Assembly: GCA_019115665.1 (NCBI GenBank)
Contig: DXDD01000102.1
Coordinates: forward strand, 1 to 54,640
Source: Candidatus Eisenbergiella pullistercoris
GTDB lineage: Bacteria > Bacillota > Clostridia > Lachnospirales > Lachnospiraceae
Length of the DNA stretch: 54,640 bases
Reading direction: 5' to 3'
Shown piece by piece: positions 39,141 through 46,348 of this stretch (its first letter is position 1; each line of letters begins with the position of its first letter). The notes beneath the pieces were generated by a model. That model was not told where the DNA came from and ran no database searches. It saw nothing but the letters and a program-made list of their open reading frames with translations. A program made the position numbers and the translations under genes.

Positions 39141-40079
39141 ATGAACGAAGAACTGTATGCGAACAGAAAGCACAAGGACACGGTATTCCGGATGCTCTAC
39201 AGCGACAAAAGGGCCATTCTGGAGCTGTACAACGCCCTGAACGGGACGGACTATCAGAATCCGGACGACCTGACGGTCACCACGCTGGAAAACGCGGTCT
39301 ATATGGCCATGAAGAACGACGTATCCTTTCTGCTGGACGAAAGGATGACCCTGTACGAGCATCAGTCCACATGGAATCCGAACATGCCCCTGCGCGACCT
39401 GCTTTATATCGCGCGGCTTATGGAAAAGAGTGTGAACAAAAGATCGCTGTATCAGTCCGAACTGATAAAGATCCCGACGCCCCATTTTGTAGTGTTTTAC
39501 AATGGGAAAGAGAAGAAACCGGAGGACACCACCATAAAGCTGTCGGATGCCTTTTTGCAGAAGGAAAAGGAACCGGAGCTGGAGCTGAAGGTCCGGTATC
39601 TGAACATCAACCGGGGATGCAATCCGGAACTGATGGAAAGGTGCAGGACCCTGAGAGAATACAGTGAATTTGTTGCCCGGATCAGGAAATATGCGGTTGG
39701 GGAAACCGCGATCGGAGAAGCGGTAGACAGAGCCGTGACGGAGTGCATAGAGGAAGGGATCCTTGCGGACTTCCTGAGCGGCCAGAGAGCGGAGGTGATC
39801 GCCATGTCAATCTTCGAGTATAACGAAGAAGAGGAAATGAAAAAGCTCAGAAGAGGAGAGCAGGAGATTGGGGAAAGAAGAGGAAAAGTTGGAGGAAAGG
39901 CGGAGTCAGTGCTGGAAGTCCTCGCACTGCACGGGCAGGTGCCGGAATACGTGAAAAGTCATATACTGGCAGAGGATGATATGAAGGTACTCTCCGCCTG
40001 GCTGAGAGAAGCGGCAAAAGCGGAATCCGTAGAAGATTTTCTGGAAAAAACCGGTTTGAAGGAATCCTGCAACAGCTGA
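39141..40079 (+). CDS. Rpn-family PD-(D/E)XK nuclease/putative transposase
   Basis: 312 residues. The N-terminal KHKDTVFRMLYSDKRAILELYNALNGTDY and the following DVSFLLDERMTLYEHQST block match the Rpn (recombination-promoting nuclease, YhgA-like) family. The PD-(D/E)XK core is expected to include the Asp/Glu-x-Gln of LDERMTLYEHQ. The C-terminal third is charged and helical (YNEEEEMKKLRRGEQEIGERRGK), as usual for the family. These proteins cut DNA and are linked to recombination or phage defence; many copies occur in Lachnospiraceae genomes. The ATG at 39141 follows CGGAGG. It is monocistronic with its own terminator. Confidence 0.88.
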   Translation: MNEELYANRKHKDTVFRMLYSDKRAILELYNALNGTDYQNPDDLTVTTLENAVYMAMKNDVSFLLDERMTLYEHQSTWNPNMPLRDLLYIARLMEKSVNKRSLYQSELIKIPTPHFVVFYNGKEKKPEDTTIKLSDAFLQKEKEPELELKVRYLNINRGCNPELMERCRTLREYSEFVARIRKYAVGETAIGEAVDRAVTECIEEGILADFLSGQRAEVIAMSIFEYNEEEEMKKLRRGEQEIGERRGKVGGKAESVLEVLALHGQVPEYVKSHILAEDDMKVLSAWLREAAKAESVEDFLEKTGLKESCNS

Positions 40080-40114
40080 CCCATTTCCTGAAAAAGAACA
40101 TCAGCAAAAGACAA

Positions 40115-40164
40115 AAGCAGCATGTCCATGTCTGCCAAAAGCGGTATGGATATGCTGCTTTTTT
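40115..40164 (+). terminator. Terminator of the Rpn-like gene
   Basis: AAGCAGCATGTCCAT (40115-40129) pairs with ATGGATATGCTGCTT (40146-40160) with one mismatch, followed by TTTT. Confidence 0.88.
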
Positions 40165-40218
40165 CCGAAAAGAGGGTGAAAAGAGCCAGCCTTTGGACTA
40201 TACAAATCAAAAAATTAC

Positions 40219-40227
40219 TGGTATACT
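40219..40227 (+). promoter_or_regulatory. Extended -10 promoter of deoB
   Basis: TG (40219-40220), one base, TATACT (40222-40227). No good -35. The predicted start is about 125 nt upstream of deoB. Confidence 0.55.
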
Positions 40228-40233
40228 GTCCAC

Positions 40234-40328
40234 GCAGGCAATGAGCGGCGTACAAAAAAGAGGGTATGCCGTAAACATCCGTCTCTGGCGGACAGGACCG
40301 GCGAAGCGTAGTCCCGCCCACCGCCTGC
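40234..40328 (+). promoter_or_regulatory. Structured deoB leader, orphan riboswitch-like candidate
   Basis: GCAGGC (40234-40239) can pair with GCCTGC (40323-40328) as a closing stem around three hairpins: CGGCGTAC/GTATGCCG (40246-40253/40264-40271), TCCG/CGGA (40278-40281/40289-40292) and GGAC/GTCC (40295-40298/40311-40314). The closing stem ends about 15 nt before the deoB Shine-Dalgarno (GAAGGAG). It does not match the purine riboswitch or another class I know. Confidence 0.4.
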
Positions 40329-40357
40329 CTGTCATTTGAAGAAGGAGCGCATCAACC

Positions 40358-41539
40358 ATGAATTCAAATAAAAAGCGAGTCTTCCTCATCGTCCTCGACA
40401 GCGTCGGCATCGGCGCGGAGCCGGACGCGGCCGAATACGGTGACGAGGGAACGAACACCTTAAAAAGCGCGGCGAAAAGCCCGTATTTTCATATGCCGAA
40501 CATGGAGTCCCTCGGGCTGTTCAACATCGAGGGCATCGACTGGCATCCGTCGGTTCCTTCTCCCCGCGCGGCGGTGGCCCGCATGCGCGAAGCCTCCAAA
40601 GGAAAAGACACCACCATCGGCCACTGGGAGATTTCCGGCATCTATTCCGGACGTCCTCTGCCCACCTATCCGGACGGATTCCCTCAGGAGGTTCTGGATG
40701 AATTCACCCGCCGCACGGGAAGAGGCGTGCTCTGCAACTGTCCCTATTCCGGTACGGAGGTCATAAAGGACTACGGGGACGAGCACGTGAAGACCGGAAA
40801 GCTCATCGTCTACACCTCGGCGGACAGCGTGTTCCAGATCGCGGCCCATGAAAAAATAGTGCCGCCGGAGACACTGTACGAATACTGCCGGATCGCCAGG
40901 GAGATCCTCACCGGGGAGCACGGCGTGGGCCGTGTGATCGCCCGTCCCTTTGAGGGGGAGAGCGGCCATTATGTGAGGACGCCCCGCCGCCACGACTTTT
41001 CCATCAAGCCGCCTTCCGTAAACATGCTGGACCAGCTGAAGGAAAAGGGATATGACGTGATCGCGGTGGGAAAAATCTTTGATATCTTCGCAGGAAAAGG
41101 GATTACGGAGCATGTCTATACTTCGGGAAACGCGGAAGGGATGCAGCGGACGCTGGAATATCAGAAGAGAGACTTTGAAGGGCTCTGCTTCATCAATCTG
41201 GTGGACTACGACATGCTCTACGGGCACAGAAACGATATCGACGGCTACGCGAAGGCGCTGACCGCCTTTGACGAATGGCTGCCGGAGTTCCTTTCAAACA
41301 TGCGTCCGGACGATATCCTCATGATCACGGCCGACCACGGCTGCGATCCCGGCTATACCGCATCCACCGACCATTCCAGGGAATATACGCCGCTTGTCGT
41401 TTACGGAAAGAACATTGCGCCCGTCAATCTGGGAACCAGACAGACCTTCGCGGATATCGGGGCGACGGTGCTGGATTATTTCGGAATCCGGCCGGAATTT
41501 GCCGGAACCACCATGCTGCCGGAGTTTGGTCCAACGTAG
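40358..41539 (+). CDS. deoB: Phosphopentomutase
   Basis: 393 residues, full length. It interconverts ribose/deoxyribose 1- and 5-phosphates in nucleoside salvage, in the cytoplasm. It is an alkaline-phosphatase-superfamily metalloenzyme. Metal and active-site blocks are FLIVLDSVGIGAEPDA (residues ~8-23), GKDTTIGHWEISG (phosphothreonine in the Asp/Thr region near residue 85) and MITADHGCDPGY near residue 330. GAAGGAG precedes the ATG at 40358. No deoxynucleoside genes lie next to it, which is unusual for deoB. Confidence 0.96.
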   Translation: MNSNKKRVFLIVLDSVGIGAEPDAAEYGDEGTNTLKSAAKSPYFHMPNMESLGLFNIEGIDWHPSVPSPRAAVARMREASKGKDTTIGHWEISGIYSGRPLPTYPDGFPQEVLDEFTRRTGRGVLCNCPYSGTEVIKDYGDEHVKTGKLIVYTSADSVFQIAAHEKIVPPETLYEYCRIAREILTGEHGVGRVIARPFEGESGHYVRTPRRHDFSIKPPSVNMLDQLKEKGYDVIAVGKIFDIFAGKGITEHVYTSGNAEGMQRTLEYQKRDFEGLCFINLVDYDMLYGHRNDIDGYAKALTAFDEWLPEFLSNMRPDDILMITADHGCDPGYTASTDHSREYTPLVVYGKNIAPVNLGTRQTFADIGATVLDYFGIRPEFAGTTMLPEFGPT

Positions 41540-41573
41540 CGAAAGACAGGGAGGCCCGAAAGGAAAGAACTGC

Positions 41574-41648
41574 GGAGGGCAGGCCTCAAAGGGCAGGCCG
41601 AACAAAGGCATCCCGAACAAAGGCATTCCGAAAAAGGGCATCCCGCGA
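41574..41648. repeat. 15-nt tandem repeats between deoB and prfC
   Basis: Five units start at 41574, 41589, 41604, 41619 and 41634, with consensus near AAAGGCATCCCGAAC. They are non-coding; together they fill nearly half of the 168-bp gap. Confidence 0.85.
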
Positions 41649-41707
41649 AATTTTGCTGCCTGATAACCTGAAGAGAGCCGTTTGAAGCGGCGAGAGGAAA
41701 GAAAACA

Positions 41708-43303
41708 TTGAGCGATATAAAAACGGAAATCAACAGAAGAAGAACCTTTGCCATCATTTCTCACCCGGACGCGGGAAAAACCACGCTGACCGAAAAATTC
41801 CTGCTTTACGGCGGAGCGATCAACCTGGCGGGAAGCGTGAAGGGAAAGGCAACCGCCCGCCATGCGGTGAGCGACTGGATGGAGATCGAGAAGGAGAGAG
41901 GAATTTCCGTCACCTCCTCCGTTCTCCAGTTTGAATATGACGGATACTGCATCAACATCCTGGATACGCCGGGCCATCAGGATTTCTCCGAGGATACCTA
42001 CCGGACGCTGATGGCGGCGGACTCCGCGGTCATGGTGATCGACGCCTCCAAGGGCGTGGAGGCGCAGACCAGAAAGCTGTTCAAGGTCTGCGTGATGAGA
42101 AAGATTCCGATTTTTACCTTTATCAATAAAATGGACCGGGATGCCAACGACACCTTCGATCTGCTGGATGAGATCGAAAAGGAGCTGGGCATCGCTACCT
42201 GCCCGAAAAACTGGCCCATCGGTTCCGGAAAAGCGTTTAAGGGTGTCTATGACAGGGACAAGGGCTGCGTCATCACCTATTCCGATACGGAAAAGGGAAC
42301 GAAGGAGGGCCAGACAAAGGAGATCCCGCTTTCCGATACGGATACGCTCCGGGAGTTCATCGGAGAAGAGGCCATGGAAAAGCTTCTGGAGGAGGTGGAG
42401 CTTCTGGACGGAGCCAGCGCGGAATTTGATCTGGACCTGGTCAGAAGCGGCGACCTGACGCCCGTATTTTTCGGCTCCGCCCTCACCAACTTCGGCGTGG
42501 AGATCTTTCTGCAGCATTTCCTGGACATGACCACCCCGCCCCTCCCCAGAAAAGCGGACTGCGGATCTGTAGATCCGGTGGAGCATGATTTTTCCGCCTT
42601 CGTGTTCAAGATCCAGGCCAACATGAACAAGGCCCACCGGGACCGGATCGCCTTCATGCGTATCTGTTCCGGAAAATTTGACGCGAGCATGGAGGTGAAG
42701 CATGTGCAGGGCGGCAAGGTGATGCGCCTTTCCCAGCCCCAGCAGCTGATGGCGAGCGAGCGGAAGATCCTGGACGAGGCTTACGCGGGAGACATCATCG
42801 GCGTGTTCGATCCGGGCATTTTCTCCATCGGCGACACCCTCTGCATGCCGAAGGAAAATTTTGCCTATGAGGGCATTCCTACTTTTGCGCCGGAGCATTT
42901 CGCCAGGGTGCGCCAGGTGGACACCATGAAGAGAAAGCAGTTCGTCAAGGGCATCACGCAGATCGCCCAGGAGGGAGCCATCCAGATCTTCCAGGAGTTC
43001 AACACGGGCCTGGAGGAGATCATCGTGGGCGTGGTGGGCGTGCTGCAGTTCGACGTGCTCAAATACCGCCTGAACAATGAATATAATGTGGAGATCCGGC
43101 TGGAGCCGCTCCCCTATGAGCACATCCGCTGGATCGAAAACAAAGAGGATTTCGATCTGGATAAGCTGACCGGAACCTCCGACATGAAGAAGGTGAAGGA
43201 CATGAGAGGAAACCCGCTGCTTCTGTTCATCAATGAATGGAGCGTGGGCATGACGGTGGACAGAAACAAGGGACTGATCCTGACGGAATTCGGCAGAAAC
43301 TGA
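41708..43303 (+). CDS. prfC: Peptide chain release factor 3
   Basis: 531 residues. RF3 is a GTPase that recycles RF1/RF2 from the ribosome after termination. G1 is SHPDAGKT at residues 18-25, followed by DTPGHQDFSEDTYR (G3), NKMDRD (G4) and the later SALTNFG region. Domains II-III include FKIQANMNKAHRDRIAF. The start is TTG at 41708, preceded by GAGAGGAAAG. It follows deoB after a tandem-repeat spacer and has its own terminator. Confidence 0.97.
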   Translation: MSDIKTEINRRRTFAIISHPDAGKTTLTEKFLLYGGAINLAGSVKGKATARHAVSDWMEIEKERGISVTSSVLQFEYDGYCINILDTPGHQDFSEDTYRTLMAADSAVMVIDASKGVEAQTRKLFKVCVMRKIPIFTFINKMDRDANDTFDLLDEIEKELGIATCPKNWPIGSGKAFKGVYDRDKGCVITYSDTEKGTKEGQTKEIPLSDTDTLREFIGEEAMEKLLEEVELLDGASAEFDLDLVRSGDLTPVFFGSALTNFGVEIFLQHFLDMTTPPLPRKADCGSVDPVEHDFSAFVFKIQANMNKAHRDRIAFMRICSGKFDASMEVKHVQGGKVMRLSQPQQLMASERKILDEAYAGDIIGVFDPGIFSIGDTLCMPKENFAYEGIPTFAPEHFARVRQVDTMKRKQFVKGITQIAQEGAIQIFQEFNTGLEEIIVGVVGVLQFDVLKYRLNNEYNVEIRLEPLPYEHIRWIENKEDFDLDKLTGTSDMKKVKDMRGNPLLLFINEWSVGMTVDRNKGLILTEFGRN

Positions 43304-43324
43304 CCTGCGGACACGCAGGTTTTT
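43303..43324 (+). terminator. Terminator of prfC
   Basis: ACCTGCG (43303-43309) pairs with CGCAGGT (43314-43320), running into TTTTT. Confidence 0.85.
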
Positions 43325-43367
43325 CGGCAGGAACGAAAAGGAGTCAGCGAAAAAACGGGAGGAAGGA

Positions 43368-44798
43368 ATGAGAAAGCTCCGAAATGCTTTTGCGACCCTG
43401 CTTGTGACAGCCGCGGCTGCGGCCCTGGCCTACCTGGCCGGGGACGCGCTGCTGTCCGGAGAACGCTCTCTGCCGCCGGAACGGACCCGGACGGCGGAAA
43501 GCGGTCCTGTGTCCGGAGAGGAAAGCCTCTCTGCGCCCGCGCCTGCCGTGGCCGTGCCGGAAACCGCCTCGGTGTCCGCGCCGGAAGCCGGCCGGGAGGA
43601 AACGGGAACTGCCTCGCCCGGTCTGGAAGCCACTCACGCGCCGGAAGCCGGCCGGGAGGAAACGGAAGCTGCCTCTGCGGTTTCCGCCGCCTCTTCCGGC
43701 GTGCTTTCTTCCGGCGGGCTTCCTTCCGACAGCGCCCCTTCCTCCTATGCCTTTTCACAGCTTTCGCAGGAAGACCGGCTTCTGTATGAGGAGCTGTTTT
43801 CCGCCATTACGGGCTTTGAGGAGAAGGCGGTTCTTTCCGTACAGGACGCGGACCGGATCGAAAGGGTCTTTACCTGCGTCCTCGCGGATCACCCGGAGAT
43901 CTTTTATGTGGACGGCTATACCCTCACCACGCGGACGCTGGGAGAGGAGATCCTGGAGGTGGATTTTCAGGCGGAATACACCCTTTCCAGACAGGAGACG
44001 GAGGAACGGACGACGCTTGTAAAGAAGGCGGCGGACGATATTCTCTCTGCCCTTACGGACGGGATGGACGACTATGAAAAGCTGAAGCTTCTGTATGACA
44101 GGATCGTGACCGGGACGGAGTATGACCGGAATGCGCCGGAAAACCAGACGATCTGTTCCGTATTTTTATATGGACGCTCCGTCTGCCAGGGCTATGCGAA
44201 GGCGTTCCAGTATCTCTGCCAGAGGGCCGGGATACATGCCGTGCTTGTGACCGGAACGGTGGAGGGCGGCGAAGCCCATGCTTGGACGGCGGTGCGCTGC
44301 AGCGGCAGCTGGTATTACGCGGATCCCGCCTGGGGAGATGTGGACTATCAGGCGGACGGGGCGCAGGAGGAGACGGGAGGTGCCGCGGAAGGAAGCGGGG
44401 TGGAAAAGGCCGCAGAGGGGAGCGGGACGCGGGAGATCGTGGATTACGGGTATTTTCTCGTCCCCTCCCGGGAACTTTTCCGGACCCACACGCCAGAGGT
44501 CTGCTTCCCGCTCCCGGAATGCTCCGACATGGCGGACAATTATTATGTGCGGGAGGGACTCTATTTTACGGACGCCGACCTGGAACAGGCCGGCCTGGCG
44601 CTGGAGACGGCGGTCCGGGAGGGACGGGAAAGCGTGACGTTCAAATGCGCGGACCGGGAGGCGTACGAAGAATTGTATGAGGAGCTTCTGACGGAACAGA
44701 AAATCTTTCAGTACCTGCAGGGCGGCGCGGTTTCCTATGCGGTCTCGGAAGAGCAGCTTGCGCTGACGTTTTTTCCGGCCTCTGCAGCGCGGCCGTAG
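43368..44798 (+). CDS. Exported transglutaminase-like protein
   Basis: 476 residues. A signal sequence (FATLLVTAAAAALAYLAGDALLSG) is followed by a long Pro/Glu/Ala/Ser-rich linker (residues ~28-125) with a duplicated APEAGREET block. The transglutaminase-like (papain-fold) domain has triad C273 (SVCQGYA), H304 (EAHAW) and D319 (YADPAWGD). An insertion (EETGGAAEGSGVEKAAEGSGT) interrupts the fold after the Asp. Such clostridial proteins are surface proteases or cross-linking enzymes of unknown substrate. GGAAGGA precedes the ATG at 43368. Confidence 0.88.
   Translation: MRKLRNAFATLLVTAAAAALAYLAGDALLSGERSLPPERTRTAESGPVSGEESLSAPAPAVAVPETASVSAPEAGREETGTASPGLEATHAPEAGREETEAASAVSAASSGVLSSGGLPSDSAPSSYAFSQLSQEDRLLYEELFSAITGFEEKAVLSVQDADRIERVFTCVLADHPEIFYVDGYTLTTRTLGEEILEVDFQAEYTLSRQETEERTTLVKKAADDILSALTDGMDDYEKLKLLYDRIVTGTEYDRNAPENQTICSVFLYGRSVCQGYAKAFQYLCQRAGIHAVLVTGTVEGGEAHAWTAVRCSGSWYYADPAWGDVDYQADGAQEETGGAAEGSGVEKAAEGSGTREIVDYGYFLVPSRELFRTHTPEVCFPLPECSDMADNYYVREGLYFTDADLEQAGLALETAVREGRESVTFKCADREAYEELYEELLTEQKIFQYLQGGAVSYAVSEEQLALTFFPASAARP
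43578..43676. repeat. 37-nt direct repeats (60-nt step) in the transglutaminase-like gene
   Basis: Nearly identical copies begin GCGCCGGAAGCC at 43578 and 43638. They are in frame and encode APEAGREETxxAS twice. Confidence 0.9.
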
Positions 44799-44859
44799 GG
44801 CCGCAGGGCCGCAGGCTGACCGGCGCGGGGAGGCCGTATATTCCGGCGTTACTTTTCAT

Positions 44860-44893
44860 GGAGTGAAAAAATCCTGCGTTTGACTCCTTTTTT
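44860..44893 (+). terminator. Weak terminator candidate after the transglutaminase-like gene
   Basis: GGAGT (44860-44864) with ACTCC (44883-44887), then six T. The stem is short. A GGGCCGCAG duplication lies just upstream (44798-44815). Confidence 0.45.
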
Positions 44894-44934
44894 CATATCG
44901 GGAAATCCCTTTTTGCCCCGACAAAATGCTCCGA

Positions 44935-45244
44935 TACGGTTCAAAATGAGAATCTGCATTGTATAACCGTACAAAAAGTCTGAAATGACGGTTAAAAACA
45001 AATTTTTCGATTTTCTAACCGTACTTTTTGGCCACTAATTTGTCACTCGTACGGTTAAATACCTGATTTTCTCCTCTGTAACCGTACTTTCGGGCTATCC
45101 GGTACGGTAAAAAACAGATTTTTCGGTCTTTTAACCGTATTCCGCCATAAAAAGTACGGTTCAGAATAGCGTTTTCCGGAATTGGATCCGTAAAAAATGG
45201 ATTTTTGTACGGTTCAAAATCCATTTTTTCATTTTTCAACCGTA
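44935..45244 (-). repeat. Palindromic array 3: inverted copy of array 1
   Basis: Left arms (TACGGTT-like) start at 44935, 44987 (GACGGTT), 45050, 45103 (TACGGTA), 45155 and 45208. Right arms (AACCGTA-like) start at 44965, 45017, 45080, 45133, 45186 (ATCCGTA) and 45238. Steps are 52-53 with one of 63. Read in reverse complement it aligns with array 1 along its length, including the degenerate second unit (GGATCCGTAAAAA region) and the long step between units 4 and 5. It lies between the transglutaminase-like gene and the asp23 promoter. Confidence 0.92.
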
Positions 45245-45406
45245 TATGGGCAGAAGGTTTTCGTGGAAAACTCTGAAAAAGGCTTCCGTAGAAGCCCCTG
45301 CGGAATGTTTTCCTGTACAAATTCGTGGAGCATTTCACCGGGGCCCCTGCCTCGTGTACAGTAACATTCCGGCCGCGGCATTTCGGCGGCGAAAAGAGAA
45401 AAAGCT

Positions 45407-45434
45407 TTGCAAAGGGAAGGGATTTTGTTATAAT
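45407..45434 (+). promoter_or_regulatory. Promoter of the asp23-nusB region
   Basis: TTGCAA (45407-45412), a 16-bp spacer, TATAAT (45429-45434), with extended TG at 45426-45427. Confidence 0.85.
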
Positions 45435-45464
45435 CAGAACTATAGTGGTAAAGGAGGCAGCCTT

Positions 45465-45854
45465 ATGGAAAAAGATACAAACAGGAACACACATGTACTG
45501 CAGGGGGACGACGGCATCGGATCCGTACAGATCGCGGATGAGGTCGTGGCCATGATCGCATCCCTTGCGGCGATGGAGGTGGAAGGCGTTTATTCCCTGG
45601 CGGGAAAGGTGACCAACGAGCTGATGAGCAAGGTGGGCGTCAAGAGCCTGACCAGAGGCGTGAAGGTGCAGGTGACCGGCAGCAGCGTGAGGGCGGACCT
45701 GGCTCTGAGCCTGGAGTACGGCTACAACATTCCCGCGACCAGCCAGAAGGTGCAGGAGAAGGTGAAGAACGCGATCGAGAATATGACCGGGCTGACGGTT
45801 ACGGATGTGAATATCCGGATCGTGAAGGTGAATATGGAGCCGGGCAGGCAGTAA
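45465..45854 (+). CDS. Asp23/Gls24 family envelope stress protein
   Basis: 129 residues. The family core is IQIADEVVAMIASLAAMEVEGVYSL, GVKVQVTGSSVRADLALSLEYGYNIP and VQEKVKNAIENMTGLTVTDVNI. Members are membrane-associated envelope-stress proteins. The ATG at 45465 follows AAGGAGG; a longer frame from 45246 lacks a ribosome-binding site and covers the promoter. In clostridia this gene usually lies between spoIIIAH and nusB; here the nusB side is intact and the spoIIIAH side is about 14.7 kb away. Confidence 0.94.
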   Translation: MEKDTNRNTHVLQGDDGIGSVQIADEVVAMIASLAAMEVEGVYSLAGKVTNELMSKVGVKSLTRGVKVQVTGSSVRADLALSLEYGYNIPATSQKVQEKVKNAIENMTGLTVTDVNIRIVKVNMEPGRQ

Positions 45855-45860
45855 AAGAGA

Positions 45861-45910
45861 AAAGACCTTTCCCAGCGGTTCAGACCCTTCTGGACCGCTG
45901 TGTGTCTTTT
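45861..45910 (+). terminator. Terminator between asp23 and nusB
   Basis: AAAGAC (45861-45866) pairs with GTCTTT (45904-45909), and CAGCGGTTCAG (45873-45883) with CTGGACCGCTG (45890-45900) including one G-U pair; it ends in TTTT. It could also be leaky, letting nusB be expressed from the asp23 promoter. Confidence 0.75.
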
Positions 45911-45939
45911 CAGAAAAAACGGTGCATACGGGAGAGATA

Positions 45940-46338
45940 ATGGGCAGAAGAGAGCAGAGGGAACAGATTTTCAAGCTGCTGTTCCGCGTGGAATTTAATA
46001 CGATCGGGGAGATGCCGGAGCAGTGCCGGCTTTTCTTTGAGGATGAGGAGAATACGGCGGATGCCGCGGATGAAGCATATATTCAGGGAAAGCTGGACAG
46101 GATTCTGGAGAAGCTTTCCGAGATCGATGAGCTGATCAGCACGACGGCGAAGGGCTGGACCATCGACCGGATGGGAAAGGTGGAGCTGACCATCATCCGT
46201 CTGGCGGTTTATGAGATAAAATTTGACGAGAATATCCCGGACAGCGTGGCGATCAACGAGGCCGTGGAGCTTGCGAAGAAGTTCGGCCAGGAGGAATCCT
46301 CCGGCTTTGTGAACGGCGTGCTGGCCCGGTTCGTGTAA
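45940..46338 (+). CDS. nusB: Transcription antitermination factor NusB
   Basis: 132 residues, all-helical. It binds boxA RNA with S10 (NusE) during rRNA transcription. Blocks are RREQREQIFKLLFRVEF, ISTTAKGWTIDRMGKVELTIIRLAVYEI and VAINEAVELAKKFGQEESSGFVNGVLARF. I chose the ATG at 45940 because GGGAGAG lies just upstream; another ATG at 45922 is in frame. Followed 10 bp later by xseA. Confidence 0.96.
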   Translation: MGRREQREQIFKLLFRVEFNTIGEMPEQCRLFFEDEENTADAADEAYIQGKLDRILEKLSEIDELISTTAKGWTIDRMGKVELTIIRLAVYEIKFDENIPDSVAINEAVELAKKFGQEESSGFVNGVLARFV

Positions 46339-46348
46339 GGACGGGCAG

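Noticed and set aside
39141..40079. Insertion sequence with terminal inverted repeats around the Rpn-like gene
   Set aside because: Although the family is labelled transposase-like, no terminal inverted repeats or target duplications were seen at the gene ends; it has its own promoter and terminator.
40234..40328. Purine riboswitch upstream of deoB
   Set aside because: The leader is longer and lacks the conserved loop-loop and three-way-junction bases of that class; kept only as an orphan structured leader.
45015..45974. 319-codon minus-strand open frame over array 3
   Set aside because: The array period is not a multiple of three and the frame runs through repeats, asp23 antisense and a terminator.
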